From Streptomyces sp. MNU76 (GTDB lineage Bacteria > Actinomycetota > Actinomycetes > Streptomycetales > Streptomycetaceae): a DNA stretch of 64,000 bases. Every line of letters begins with the position of its first letter. The stretch's first letter is position 1. This document shows positions 1 to 8,265 of this stretch, piece by piece. The notes beneath the pieces were generated by a model. The model ran no database searches and was not told the origin of the DNA. It worked only from the letters and a program-made list of their open reading frames with translations. A program made the position numbers and the translations under genes. Where the stretch lies: positions 248,001 through 312,000 of the forward strand of contig NZ_JAJKLK010000030.1 in NCBI RefSeq assembly GCF_020982545.1, given 5' to 3'.

Positions 1-1
1 G

Positions 2-694
2 GCGGGCGCGAAGGACAAGGGCGACCTCGACCAGCTCGCGGTGCGCCCTCTACCCGCCCAGGAGGCGATCCTGGAGGCGCTCGGGACGCTCGGCTTCGGC
101 TTCAAGTCCGCGGACCTGGAGCTGGGGCGCATCGGCGGCACCGGCCAGCAGCTGCCCTTCTACCAGGAGATCGAGCTCGCCCCGGCACCGCAGTACGCGC
201 ACCAGATGAACGAGATCGAGGTGACCTTCCTCGCCGGTCCGGCCGGTTTGGAGGTGGTCCTGGAGGCCGACAAGCGCGGCGGACTCTTTTCCGGGGGCCA
301 CGACGCGGTGTCCCGTTTCACCGTCAGCCACCACGGCGTCGAGCAGATCAACTGGAGCGCCGAAGTCGACGGCTGGATCCGTCAGATGGTCGAGCACCGC
401 GCCTCCTACGGTTCTCACGGATCGTACGGGCACGGCGAGTCGCACCACGGCGGCCACTACGGCCACGGCGCCCCCTACGCCGCCCACGGCAGCCACCCCC
501 ACAAGGACGACCACGGTCACGGCGACCACCATCACGGCGAGGGCCACGGGCACCGCTCGGGGCCCGGCATGGGAACCGTGGTCGCGGCCGGCGCGGCGGG
601 CCTCGCCGTCGGTGTGGTCGGCGGCATGGTCGCGGCCGAAGTCATCGACGAGGTCTTCGATGATGAGGAGGAAGACGGAGAGGACGAAGGCTGA
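2..694 (+). CDS. Spo0M-family sporulation-control protein (5' truncated)
   Basis: The frame is open from base 2 with no start, so the N-terminus lies outside the window and about 230 residues are visible. The first 110 or so resemble the second half of the arrestin-like Spo0M fold (FYQEIELAP, NEIEVTFLA, LEVVLEADKRGGLFSGG). A His/Gly-rich tail of about 60 residues follows (HGSYGHGESHHGGHYGHG), then a hydrophobic Gly/Ala/Val stretch and an acidic C-terminus. Spo0M proteins in Bacillus and Streptomyces act in the cytoplasm and influence sporulation and division; the biochemical role is unsettled. The His-rich tail could bind divalent metal, which is an inference. A perfect hairpin follows the stop, so the gene probably ends its transcript here. 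Confidence 0.8.
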   Translation, partial: AGAKDKGDLDQLAVRPLPAQEAILEALGTLGFGFKSADLELGRIGGTGQQLPFYQEIELAPAPQYAHQMNEIEVTFLAGPAGLEVVLEADKRGGLFSGGHDAVSRFTVSHHGVEQINWSAEVDGWIRQMVEHRASYGSHGSYGHGESHHGGHYGHGAPYAAHGSHPHKDDHGHGDHHHGEGHGHRSGPGMGTVVAAGAAGLAVGVVGGMVAAEVIDEVFDDEEEDGEDEG

Positions 695-709
695 CCCACC
701 CCGTCACCA

Positions 710-753
710 CTCGAGGGGCCGCGCGGGCGCCTCGCGCCAGACGGCCCCTCGAG
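710..753 (+). terminator. Hairpin terminator after the Spo0M gene
   Basis: Perfect 12-bp inverted repeat CTCGAGGGGCCG / CGGCCCCTCGAG with a 20-base loop that is itself GC-rich, starting 15 bases after the stop codon. There is no T tract, which is usual for Streptomyces terminators. Confidence 0.6.
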
Positions 754-838
754 ACCGGCATCGGTATCGCCGCTGTGCTGGGCGCTGACGGGTCATCGGT
801 GCGTTGCCGTGGTCCTGGGGCCGCCCCATCGCAGTCTG

Positions 839-863
839 CCGTGAGCCCCTGGCGGGCTCACGG
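839..863 (-). terminator. Hairpin at the end of the GH16-like gene
   Basis: Perfect 10-bp inverted repeat CCGTGAGCCC / GGGCTCACGG with loop CTGGC, overlapping the stop codon of the leftward gene. Confidence 0.55.
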
Positions 864-1601
864 GCGGTACACGTGGAGGTGGTTCACCTCGTAGGACATG
901 GCTGAGGTGGACGGGTCCGGAGCTGGATGATGTCGGCCCGTGCACACTGACAGGTTGACGACGAGGTACGCGTACCAGTCATGGCCAACTCCGACACCAT
1001 CGGAGAAGGCCTGGCAGCCGTTGACCCACCAGTTGACGGACTCCGGACACAGTTCGACTCTCAGGTCGACCCACGCGCCCGGGCGGATCGCAGGGTCGGT
1101 GAAGTAGTGCCCGCTCCCGTTGACATGGTTCGACAGCTCCAGGACGTTCGGGTTGTTGGGGTGGTACTCGAACACGTCAACTTCGTTCCCGCCGTCCCGC
1201 CACGTCCAGATCGCGGGCCAGGCTCCGTGCTCGACGGGCAGCCGCACGCGGGTTTCAAGGATGTCGCCCGTACGGACCATGAAGTCCTCGTCGCTGCCCT
1301 CGGTCGTCAGCAGCCCGGTGCTCCAGGTGCCTTCCGGTCGGCGGGTGGCCCGGAATGCGCCGTGGCGGCTGTAGGAAGGGTCGGGTACGAGGTGGTCGAG
1401 TTTGTTGTCCCCGGGGTTGGTCGGGCCGCCGTCGGGGTACGCCCATGAACGGCCCGCGACCCACTGCTGCTCGGAAGCGAAGTCGGCGATGAACACCGGC
1501 GTTCCCAGGGGGCGCGGCAAGTACGCGGGGGGCGGCGCCTGCGTCTCGGGGGTGAGCATCTGGCCGATCCATCCAGGGAGCGTGAACCCTTGGCCCACCA
1601 T
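858..1601 (-). CDS. Glycoside hydrolase family 16-like protein
   Basis: 247 residues with the GH16 active-site signature E-[LIV]-D-x-x-E seen as NEVDVFEYH, preceded by HGAWPAIWTWRDGG and followed by a Trp-rich sandwich (WVDLRVELCPESVNWWVNG). GH16 enzymes cut beta-1,3/1,4-glucans by a retaining mechanism in which the two Glu of the motif are nucleophile and acid/base. The start at 1601 is chosen because GGAGA lies 6 bases upstream; an open frame continues to 1739 but has no such site. No signal peptide is evident, so export is unclear. Its 5' end faces the terB operator at 1937, so its promoter may also be influenced by that site. Substrate cannot be told from sequence. Confidence 0.65.
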   Translation of the reverse strand: MVGQGFTLPGWIGQMLTPETQAPPPAYLPRPLGTPVFIADFASEQQWVAGRSWAYPDGGPTNPGDNKLDHLVPDPSYSRHGAFRATRRPEGTWSTGLLTTEGSDEDFMVRTGDILETRVRLPVEHGAWPAIWTWRDGGNEVDVFEYHPNNPNVLELSNHVNGSGHYFTDPAIRPGAWVDLRVELCPESVNWWVNGCQAFSDGVGVGHDWYAYLVVNLSVCTGRHHPAPDPSTSAMSYEVNHLHVYRP

Positions 1602-1936
1602 GACGTCTCCATAAGGTGTTGGGCCCGGGAGGGCCGGGTGTGGCTGATGACGTCTTGTCTTCAGTGACTCGAACGAAGTGGGCTGCCCGGCCCTCCGGGG
1701 CGCCCTGGCTGGGCTCCTCCCAGGTCTCGCTCGACCCAAAGAAGGGGGAGTGGACCACTGTGCGACTGGTTGACACGGTAGAACGGGCCGTGAGGCGTCC
1801 AGAGGCGACGCGCCGGAGTTCTACAGGGGCGTAGATCCCGAGGGCTGAGGTTCCGGTAGGCCCGGTTCCTGGAGCGCCCTCCATGCGGACGACTGACGCC
1901 TTCATCCCCGAGCGCGTCAACAGCCCCCGCCTCCTT

Positions 1937-1950
1937 CTACAGTGCTGTAG
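1937..1950 (+). promoter_or_regulatory. BlaI/MecI-type operator ahead of terB
   Basis: Dyad CTACAGTGCTGTAG, with arms CTACAG and CTGTAG around TG. The identical 14-mer recurs at 6663 and 8266, and a variant lies at 5075. TACA/TGTA half-sites are the known recognition elements of BlaI/MecI repressors, and two such repressors are encoded at 4017-4986. It lies 61 bases upstream of the terB start. Confidence 0.75.
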
Positions 1951-2011
1951 ATTATGATGCTGGCCCGTGTCGGTCACGGCGCGGGCACCCTGACACACTT
2001 ACGGAGTTCTC

Positions 2012-2467
2012 ATGGCCCTGTGGGATCGCATCAAGGAATCCGCGACGACGATGCAGACCCAGCTCGTGGCAAAGAAGAACGACCTCAAGAGCGGCGCCTT
2101 CCGCGACGCCAGCATGGCGATGTGCGCGCTGGTGGCCGCCGCCGACGGAACCATCGACCCCTCCGAACGGCGCCGCGTGGCCCAGCTGATCGCCACCAAC
2201 GAGGTGCTGCAGAACTTCGACGCCGCTGACCTGCAGCGCCGCTTCGACGACAACCTCAACAAGCTGGTCGCGGACTTCGACTTCGGCAAGGTCAGCGTGC
2301 TCCAGGAGATCGCCAAGGCGAAGAAGAAGCCCGCCGAGGCCCGCGCCGTGATCCAGATCGGCATCGTCATCGGCGGCGCCGACGGCGACTTCGACAAGAC
2401 CGAGCAGGCGATCGTCCGTGAGGCGTGCTTCACCCTTGATCTGCCGCCGCACGAGTTCGATCTCTAA
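2012..2467 (+). CDS. terB: TerB-family tellurite resistance protein
   Basis: 151 residues, all-helical. It carries the two acidic repeats typical of TerB: AAADGTIDPSE (about residues 44-54) and GGADGDFDKTE (about 114-124), which coordinate divalent metal in characterised TerB. TerB is a cytoplasmic, membrane-associated component of the Ter stress system (tellurite, oxidative, phage and envelope stress) and usually works with TerC/TerD proteins. TerD paralogues lie at 6744 and 8349; no TerC is in the window. The start follows ACGGAGTTCTC. The gene sits behind the first CTACAG dyad and is probably cotranscribed with the GlsB-like gene 30 bases downstream. Confidence 0.85.
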   Translation: MALWDRIKESATTMQTQLVAKKNDLKSGAFRDASMAMCALVAAADGTIDPSERRRVAQLIATNEVLQNFDAADLQRRFDDNLNKLVADFDFGKVSVLQEIAKAKKKPAEARAVIQIGIVIGGADGDFDKTEQAIVREACFTLDLPPHEFDL

Positions 2468-2497
2468 GCCCCACGCGGGGCAGGGGAGGGGACGGGT

Positions 2498-2761
2498 ATG
2501 GAGATCTCCGGGATCATCAGTGCCGTCGTGATCGGCGTTATCGTGGGCACGCTGGGGCGGCTGGTTCTGCCGGGCCGTCAGCGCATCGGCGTGCTGTGGA
2601 CGATCGGCGTCGGTATCGCCGCGGCCTTCGTCGGCACCGGCATCGCCGCGGGCCTGGGGGTGGCGGACACCAAGGGCGTCGACTGGATCGAATGGCTCAT
2701 CCAGATCGGACTCGCCGCCGTGGGCGTGGCCGCCCTCGAACGCTTCAAGGCCCGCCGCTGA
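2498..2761 (+). CDS. GlsB/YeaQ/YmgE-family small membrane protein
   Basis: 87 residues with three hydrophobic segments separated by short polar loops, and the family's Gly-rich helices (GVIVGTLGRLVLPGRQRIG). These transglycosylase-associated stress proteins sit in the inner membrane; their biochemical function is not established. GGGGAGGGGACGGGT precedes the ATG. It follows terB by 30 bases and a second paralogue ends the other Ter operon (10870), so both BlaI-type transcripts carry one. Confidence 0.75.
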   Translation: MEISGIISAVVIGVIVGTLGRLVLPGRQRIGVLWTIGVGIAAAFVGTGIAAGLGVADTKGVDWIEWLIQIGLAAVGVAALERFKARR

Positions 2762-3064
2762 CCCGACGGTCGGACAAGGGTGCTGACGCCACACAGGCGT
2801 CAGTACCCGTTGGCCGTGCATCGAGTTGACTCAAGGATGAGCGGCCGGGGTGCCAGGCCGATGGATCGCTGCTACCCCGACCGCTGCAGGGTGCGTCGAT
2901 CTGGCGGACAAGGCTGATGCTCCTTTGATAGCAGTGGGCTGGAGAAACGATTCTGGCCGCATCCGGGTTTCGGGAGCACTCCGGGATCCTCATGCAATCG
3001 CGGAACGGCGAGGCTTCCCTGTGCGGATGGCGCTGTCCGTAATCCGGGACAGGGGCGGGGACGA

Positions 3065-3616
3065 GTGGATCGAACAGGCTTGGCATTCCTGACCTTCTTC
3101 GGCCTGGTGTGGTGGCTTGCGGGCGTGAGTGCCCTGGGCGCGGGGTTTTGGCCGGCTGCGGCTCTCGCGGGCTGTGTGGTTGCGGCGGGCGTGTGGCGTA
3201 CCGGCCGGGGGCTGCGGAACACTGGTCGAACGTCGCTGCCCGCTGATGTGCGCCGCCGCTTCATCTGGATGAACATGCTGCAGTGGCTGGCTATCGCTCT
3301 GGTCGCCGCCGGGGCGCGGGTGGTCGGTGTGCCCGAACTGATTCCTGGTCTGGTGGCCGTCGTCGTCGGGTTTCACTTCCTGCCACTGGCCGCGCTCTTC
3401 CGGCAGCCGCGGTTCCACCTGACCGGCGCCTTGATGATCACGGCCGGTGTGGCTGGCTGTGCCCTCGAAGCCATCGGCGGCCCCACTGGCTCCGGGCAGA
3501 CCACCGTGGGCCTCGGAGCAGCCGTCATCCTCTGGGGCACAGCCTGCCTGGCTCAGCGCGGACCGGCTGGGCCGGCAGACCATCCAGGAACTGAGGGGCA
3601 TTCCCAGACAACATAG
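3065..3616 (+). CDS. Membrane protein of unknown function
   Basis: 183 residues with about six hydrophobic segments (around residues 5-25, 28-45, 70-88, 92-112, 118-138 and 145-165) and a short polar tail. The GTG start follows GGGGCGGGGACGA. It resembles the uncharacterised multi-spanning integral membrane proteins common in Streptomyces, and I do not recognise a named family. It is separated from the GlsB-like gene by 300 bases with no recognisable coding content, and from the blaI genes by a decayed regulator. Confidence 0.5.
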   Translation: MDRTGLAFLTFFGLVWWLAGVSALGAGFWPAAALAGCVVAAGVWRTGRGLRNTGRTSLPADVRRRFIWMNMLQWLAIALVAAGARVVGVPELIPGLVAVVVGFHFLPLAALFRQPRFHLTGALMITAGVAGCALEAIGGPTGSGQTTVGLGAAVILWGTACLAQRGPAGPADHPGTEGHSQTT

Positions 3617-3639
3617 GCATCTGTAGCCTGCCGTCGAGA

Positions 3640-3858
3640 GCGTGCGACACTCCGAGCTGCGCGAGATTCTCATCCCCCGCGAGAACGCCAGCCGCGAGGC
3701 CGTCCGCTGTTCCTCGCCAGTCACGGCGTGTCGGATGTCGAGAACGGCACACAAACCTGTTGACCTGCATCGAAGGGCTGGTCTTCGACCGGCTCGTGAG
3801 CGGCGGCGAAGTGCCGCGCGAGCCTCTCGAAGGCATTGGCGCCGCCGCCCTACATTAA
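3640..3858 (+). pseudogene. TetR-family regulator C-terminal remnant
   Basis: Spliced across frames, this reads as the C-terminal ligand domain of a TetR repressor: SELREILIPRENASREAVR, then LASHGVSDVENG, then LTCIEGLVFDRLVSGGEVPR and EPLEGIGAAALH before TAA. At least two frame changes are needed and there is no N-terminal DNA-binding part, so it is a relic. The TetR call rests on the typical LL..EGL.FDRL..G tail. Confidence 0.5.
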
Positions 3859-4016
3859 GGATCCAGCCGCCCACGGTTCCGGCCCGAGCAGCGTGCCCTC
3901 GCTCAGAAAGTACGCCTCCGCCTCGTTCAAACGCTCGGCATCCGCTTTCGCGTGGCGCGTCGACCTCACCTGGAACCCTGCTCGTACTGGCCTGCGTCCC
4001 TCCGCCGTCCACGCCC

Positions 4017-4439
4017 TCATTCCGAAACGGTAAGTGAGACTTCCCTCCCAGTGGGGCCCTGGGTCAGCAAATCGCGCAGCACCTGTCCGTCGCCCGGCGT
4101 GAGGCTGGTGAGGAAGCGGGCCAGGACCGCCTCCCGGTCGCTCTCGGCGTCCAGGACCCTCCGCATCCGCAACGCGGCCAGCCCGGCGGCGTCGGCGACG
4201 GCGGTCCACTCGAACGAACGGCCCGCCCGCCGACGGGCGACCGCGCCCTTGGCGTGCAGACGGGTCAGGATGGTGATCACCGTGGTGTAGGCGAGGGTGC
4301 CGCCGAGGCGCTCCTGGACCCAGGCCACAGGAACCGCCTCGGGAGCCTGGCCCAGCACGGCGAGCACCTGCTCCTCCAGCTCCCCCTGGCCGCGCCGACG
4401 CGGGGACTGCTCGGTACCGCCCCTGTTCTGGTCCGTCAT
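4017..4439 (-). CDS. BlaI/MecI-type transcriptional repressor (copy 1)
   Basis: 140 residues. The N-terminal winged helix is of penicillinase-repressor type (residues about 20-90), including LAYTTVITILTRLHAKGAVA, and a C-terminal dimerisation helix pair includes DREAVLARFLTSL. BlaI/MecI proteins bind TACA/TGTA dyads as dimers and normally lose repression when a BlaR1 protease is triggered by beta-lactam; no BlaR1 is in the window, so another signal or a distant protease must be involved. The start at 4439 follows GGGAGGTTGACGGT. It lies 142 bases downstream of copy 2 and may share its transcript. Confidence 0.85.
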   Translation of the reverse strand: MTDQNRGGTEQSPRRRGQGELEEQVLAVLGQAPEAVPVAWVQERLGGTLAYTTVITILTRLHAKGAVARRRAGRSFEWTAVADAAGLAALRMRRVLDAESDREAVLARFLTSLTPGDGQVLRDLLTQGPTGREVSLTVSE

Positions 4440-4581
4440 ACCGTCAACCTCCCCGTCTCCCGCCCCGCCTGCCACCGCGGGGCGGTTCATCGTACTGAGC
4501 CCGCCACCCGCCCGCCCCACGCCGTTTCCGCGATGTCCACTTCCGTGAGGCGGGCAAAGGGCCCCGGCAGAGCGGGCGTCA

Positions 4582-4986
4582 TCAGCTGCCCGTGCCCGCG
4601 CTGGCGGTGTCGAGTCCCAGCCGCAGCAACCGTTCGTCGTCCGGGGAGAGTTCAGCGATGAACCGGCTGAGCACGGCGCCCCGGTCGCTCTCCTGGTCGA
4701 GGATCTGGTGCATGCGCCGGGCGGCCAGCCCCGCCGCGTCGCAGACGGCCCTCCAGACATAGGAGCGCCCGTCGCGGCGGCGCACCACGGCCTGCTTGCC
4801 GTGCAGCCTTGCCAGCGTGGTCACCACCGTGGTGTAGGCGAGGGAGGAGTCGATCTGCTCGCGCACCCAGCCGGCCGTCACCGGCCCCGGCGCGCTGCCG
4901 AGGGCGGCCAGCACCCGGGCCTCCAGTTCGCCCGGCCCTCTGCGGGGGCGCCCACGCGGCGGCGGTCCACCATGCTTGTTCTCCAC
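4582..4986 (-). CDS. BlaI/MecI-type transcriptional repressor (copy 2)
   Basis: 134 residues, clearly paralogous to copy 1: LAYTTVVTTLARLHGKQAVV in the recognition region and DRGAVLSRFIAELSPDDE in the dimerisation part. The GTG start is preferred because GAGAGGGAG lies just upstream; an in-frame TTG at 5028 is possible. A variant CTAC-N6-GTAG dyad lies at 5075, in the divergent promoter shared with the LCP gene, so the protein probably represses itself and the LCP gene. Having two near-neighbour BlaI genes without a BlaR1 is unusual and may give heterodimers. Confidence 0.85.
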   Translation of the reverse strand: MENKHGGPPPRGRPRRGPGELEARVLAALGSAPGPVTAGWVREQIDSSLAYTTVVTTLARLHGKQAVVRRRDGRSYVWRAVCDAAGLAARRMHQILDQESDRGAVLSRFIAELSPDDERLLRLGLDTASAGTGS

Positions 4987-5074
4987 CTGCCACTCCCTCT
5001 CGGTCGCTGCCGGACACGAGGGGCACAAGCACGCCCTCGCACATGTTCACGATGCCCTCTGCCTCCACTATCTT

Positions 5075-5088
5075 CTACGCCGTTGTAG
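5075..5088 (+). promoter_or_regulatory. Variant BlaI-type operator, blaI/LCP divergent promoter
   Basis: CTACGCCGTTGTAG followed by ATT, in the same sequence setting (TTCTAC....GTAGATT) as the three perfect copies. The outer CTAC/GTAG half-sites are kept and the centre differs. It lies between the divergent starts at 4986 and 5186. Confidence 0.65.
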
Positions 5089-5185
5089 ATTCTTGACTCC
5101 GCCGGCACGAAAGTAGGGGCCGCCGGGCGTGATCACGACACAGCACAGCGAACCGCCACACCTGGCGGCACAGGGAGGCGGACAC

Positions 5186-6589
5186 GTGGACAGGCAGCCT
5201 GGTGCATCCTGCGAACGCCGCGGGCCGGACCAGTCCCGAGGGCGCCGGCGCACCAAGACCCGGCTGACCCGGCGCGGGAGGATCCTGACCCTCACCGGTG
5301 CCGCCCTGGCCGTACTGCTCGTCGTTGCGGGCGCAGGCGGCTACTGGCTGTACCAGCGCCTCGACGGAAACATCCAGGCCGCGGGCATCGACAACAAGAT
5401 CGGCGGAGACCGTCCGGTCAACCTCAGCCCAGGAGCGAAGAACATCCTGGTGGTCGGCTCGGACAGCCGCGACGGCGACAACGCGAAATACGGCAAGGGC
5501 CTGACCACCATGCAGTCGGACACTCTGATGGTGCTGCACATCGCCGCGAACCGGAAGTGGGCCGCCGTGGTCTCCCTGCCCCGCGACTCCTGGGTGCAGA
5601 TACCCGCCTGCGACCGCGGCAACGGCACCAGCTCCGCCCCGCACCACTTCAAGATCAATGAGGCGTTCGCGATCGGCGGCACCACGGGCGACATCGGCTC
5701 GGCAGCGGCCTGCACCATCAAGACCATCGAGCAGAATACCGGGCTGCGCATCGACCACTTCCTCTCGGTCGACTTCCAGGGCTTCAAGGGCATGGTCGAC
5801 GCCCTGGACGGCATAGAGGTCTGCCCGAAACAGGCGATCCACGACACCAAGGCCCACCTCGACCTGGAGGCCGGCTGCCAGACGGTCAAGGGCGAGCAGG
5901 CCCTCGGCTATGTCCGCACCCGCTACAGCGTCGGCGACGGCTCCGACATCGGACGCATCGGCCGCCAGCAGGAATTCATGCAGGCCCTGGCCGCCAAAGC
6001 CCAGGACAAACTGACCAGCCCCGGCGACCTGTACTCCTTCCTGGACTCGGCGACCAAATCACTGACTACCGACGAGACCCTCGCCGGGATCACACCCCTG
6101 ACCAGCCTCGCCTCCAGCCTCAAGGGCATACCCGAGGACCGGCTCACCTTCCTGACCGTCCCCAACTACCCGCGCGAACTGGACGTCCCCACTGACAAGG
6201 CCAACATCTCCTGGCAGTACCCCCAGGCACACACCCTCTTCACCTCCCTCGCCAAGGACAGGGAAGTCGACAAGGACGAACTGACCGCCGCCGAGCCGGT
6301 CCCGGCCCGCACGATCACCGTCCAGGTCCTCAACGGCACCGGCATGCCCGGCCAGGCCGCCACCGCCGCCAAGGAGTTGCGCGCGGCCGGCTACACCGTT
6401 ACCGGCACCGGCAACGCGCCCACGCCGGCGAAGGAAACCACCGTGACCTATCCGTCCGGCCATGAAGAGCAGGCGAAGGCCCTGGCTGCCCGGCTCAGGA
6501 TCCCCGTCACCCCCAGGCAGGACGCGGATGCCGCACCCGGTGCGGTGACCCTCACCGTCGGCCCCGGCTACCCCGGACTGCGCGGCTGA
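5186..6589 (+). CDS. LytR-CpsA-Psr (LCP) family protein with LytR_C domain
   Basis: 467 residues. A short basic cytoplasmic tail is followed by one membrane helix (about residues 32-55), an extracellular LCP domain (about 85-270) with NILVVGSDSR, SLPRDSW, HFKINEAFAIGG and the Arg-rich RTRYSVGDGSDIGRIGRQQ, and a C-terminal LytR_C domain (about 380-460) starting ITVQVLNGTGMPG. LCP enzymes transfer teichoic-acid or other anionic glycopolymers from undecaprenyl phosphate to peptidoglycan. The GTG at 5186 is chosen because GGGAGG lies 8 bases upstream; the frame is open back to 5129. Control by the dyad at 5075 would link wall-polymer attachment to the Ter regulon. Confidence 0.85.
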   Translation: MDRQPGASCERRGPDQSRGRRRTKTRLTRRGRILTLTGAALAVLLVVAGAGGYWLYQRLDGNIQAAGIDNKIGGDRPVNLSPGAKNILVVGSDSRDGDNAKYGKGLTTMQSDTLMVLHIAANRKWAAVVSLPRDSWVQIPACDRGNGTSSAPHHFKINEAFAIGGTTGDIGSAAACTIKTIEQNTGLRIDHFLSVDFQGFKGMVDALDGIEVCPKQAIHDTKAHLDLEAGCQTVKGEQALGYVRTRYSVGDGSDIGRIGRQQEFMQALAAKAQDKLTSPGDLYSFLDSATKSLTTDETLAGITPLTSLASSLKGIPEDRLTFLTVPNYPRELDVPTDKANISWQYPQAHTLFTSLAKDREVDKDELTAAEPVPARTITVQVLNGTGMPGQAATAAKELRAAGYTVTGTGNAPTPAKETTVTYPSGHEEQAKALAARLRIPVTPRQDADAAPGAVTLTVGPGYPGLRG

Positions 6590-6662
6590 CCGGGGGGCCT
6601 GCATCACCCGCGTTCCATATCCGATTGCGGCATGGACGGCCCTGACAACCCTCAGCAACTTC

Positions 6663-6676
6663 TACAGTGCTGTAGA
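6663..6676 (+). promoter_or_regulatory. BlaI/MecI-type operator ahead of terD
   Basis: Perfect copy of CTACAGTGCTGTAG in the context TTCTACAGTGCTGTAGATT, 67 bases upstream of the terD start. Confidence 0.75.
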
Positions 6677-6743
6677 TTTCGAGTGCAGCCACTCAGCGGC
6701 CGGACCCCCGCGCCCGGCCATTGGACACGGGAAGGGATACGAC

Positions 6744-7319
6744 ATGGGTGTGAGCCTCGCCAAGGGCGGCAATGTCTCGCTGAGCAAGGAGGCGCCGGGC
6801 CTGACGGCCGTCCTGGTCGGCCTCGGGTGGGACGTCCGCACGACCACGGGCACCGACTACGACCTCGACGCCTCCGCGCTGCTGGTCAACGAGTCCGGCA
6901 AGGTGCTTTCCGACCAGTACTTCGTCTTCTTCAACAATCTGAAGAGCCCCGACGGCTCGGTGGAGCACACCGGCGACAACCTCACCGGCGAAGGTGAGGG
7001 TGACGACGAGGCCATCAAGGTCAACCTGACCACTGTCCCCGCCGACGTTGCCCGGATCGTCTTCCCCGTCTCCATCCACGACGCCGAGAACCGCGGCCAG
7101 AGCTTCGGTCAGGTCCGGGGCGCGTTCATCCGCGTCGTCAACCAGGCAGGCGGTGCCGAGCTGGCCCGCTACGACCTCTCCGAGGACGCCGCGACCGAGA
7201 CCGCGATGGTCTTCGGCGAGCTGTACCGCAGCGGCGCGGAGTGGAAGTTCCGCGCCGTCGGCCAGGGCTACGCCTCCGGCCTGGCGGGCATCGCCGCCGA
7301 CTTCGGCGTCAACGTCTGA
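6744..7319 (+). CDS. terD: TerD-family tellurium/stress resistance protein
   Basis: 191 residues, the usual TerD length, beginning MGVSLAKGGNVSLSKEAPG. Calcium-binding loops are visible as DYDLDASALLV (about 39-49) and GDNLTGEGEGDDE (about 77-89). The C-terminus is YRSGAEWKFRAVGQGYASGL. TerD proteins are cytosolic or membrane-associated calcium-binding beta-sandwich proteins needed for tellurite resistance and, in Streptomyces, for normal development; the molecular role is unresolved. A GGGAAGGGATACGAC site precedes the ATG. The gene stands behind a perfect CTACAG dyad, and a strong hairpin follows it. Confidence 0.9.
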   Translation: MGVSLAKGGNVSLSKEAPGLTAVLVGLGWDVRTTTGTDYDLDASALLVNESGKVLSDQYFVFFNNLKSPDGSVEHTGDNLTGEGEGDDEAIKVNLTTVPADVARIVFPVSIHDAENRGQSFGQVRGAFIRVVNQAGGAELARYDLSEDAATETAMVFGELYRSGAEWKFRAVGQGYASGLAGIAADFGVNV

Positions 7320-7333
7320 CCCACCACACGTCT

Positions 7334-7374
7334 GCGGGCGGGCCGGACCCGCGTAGTACGTCCGGCCCGCCCGC
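7334..7374 (+). terminator. Strong hairpin after terD
   Basis: Perfect 15-bp stem GCGGGCGGGCCGGAC / GTCCGGCCCGCCCGC with an 11-base loop, 14 bases after the terD stop. It lacks a T tract and may attenuate read-through into the downstream membrane-protein gene. Confidence 0.7.
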
Positions 7375-7465
7375 GACGAGCACGTCCTCTGCCATATTGC
7401 CCGCCAGCGGGCCGCGGCGCCAAAACGCCGGCGCGGGCCCGCACCACACGATCGGGGGGACCTTC

Positions 7466-8173
7466 ATGAACGAGCCCGGCCACCTCGAAGCCGTCGACCA
7501 AGCAGACTTCGAACACACGCTGCACGTCGCGCTCAACGACCCTGACATCCGCGAGACCCTGCAGCAGCCGACCGCGCAGGTCACCGCCGAGCAGTTGCGC
7601 GCCCGGGCGCTGGCCGCGGCCGACACCATCGCCGCCGAAGCGGCCACCGAGTACGCCGCCCTGGTGCGGCTGCGGACACTGGACACCCCGACCCCTGGCC
7701 CCCGTCAGCCCTCACCCGCGACCGCCGGGAACGGGCTGCTGGCGGCACTGGCCGTACTCACTCCGCTCCTGTCCGTCACGGCGGCGGCCATATTCCTTCT
7801 CCTCGGCTACGGGCTCCAACTGGCCGACACCCAGCAGCCCCTCGCCATCGCGCTGATCCGGGCCGGCTGGGTCGCCGGGGCCATAGCGGTGCTCGCCGCC
7901 GCAGCAGCGGGCACCGCACTCGTGATCACCACTGCCCGGCATCGCATCCCGTCCCGCCAACCGCAGCCGGATGCCGCCGCCCTCACTCAGGCCCACGCGG
8001 CGTGGCGCCAGGCCCTGCTGGAGCGCGGACTGCTCCCGTTCCTGCACCGCCAGCTGCACCAGCCGCCCGGCCCCGTGCCGCAGCCCCGCCCCGCTTCGTC
8101 TCCCCGCACAGCGCACTCGCCCCGGCTACAGCAGCCCGGACTTCACAGGCCCCACCCTCCCTTCCGGGACTGA
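7466..8173 (+). CDS. Two-helix membrane protein downstream of terD
   Basis: 235 residues. An N-terminal soluble helical region (about 1-85) is followed by two hydrophobic segments (about 92-122 and 130-155) and a Pro/Arg/His-rich C-terminal tail. The ATG follows GGGGGGACCTTC. I do not recognise a family. Its place between two BlaI-type operators and two Ter genes suggests an envelope-stress role, which is inference only. The tail from about residue 195 is of low complexity. Confidence 0.5.
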   Translation: MNEPGHLEAVDQADFEHTLHVALNDPDIRETLQQPTAQVTAEQLRARALAAADTIAAEAATEYAALVRLRTLDTPTPGPRQPSPATAGNGLLAALAVLTPLLSVTAAAIFLLLGYGLQLADTQQPLAIALIRAGWVAGAIAVLAAAAAGTALVITTARHRIPSRQPQPDAAALTQAHAAWRQALLERGLLPFLHRQLHQPPGPVPQPRPASSPRTAHSPRLQQPGLHRPHPPFRD

Positions 8174-8265
8174 CACCGCCCCCACACGGGCGGGCACGCA
8201 GGCCGAAATGGTTCCGCCGCGCCATGCCGTATCCGCCGGGCCGGGCGCGCCCCTGCCCGCCACTT

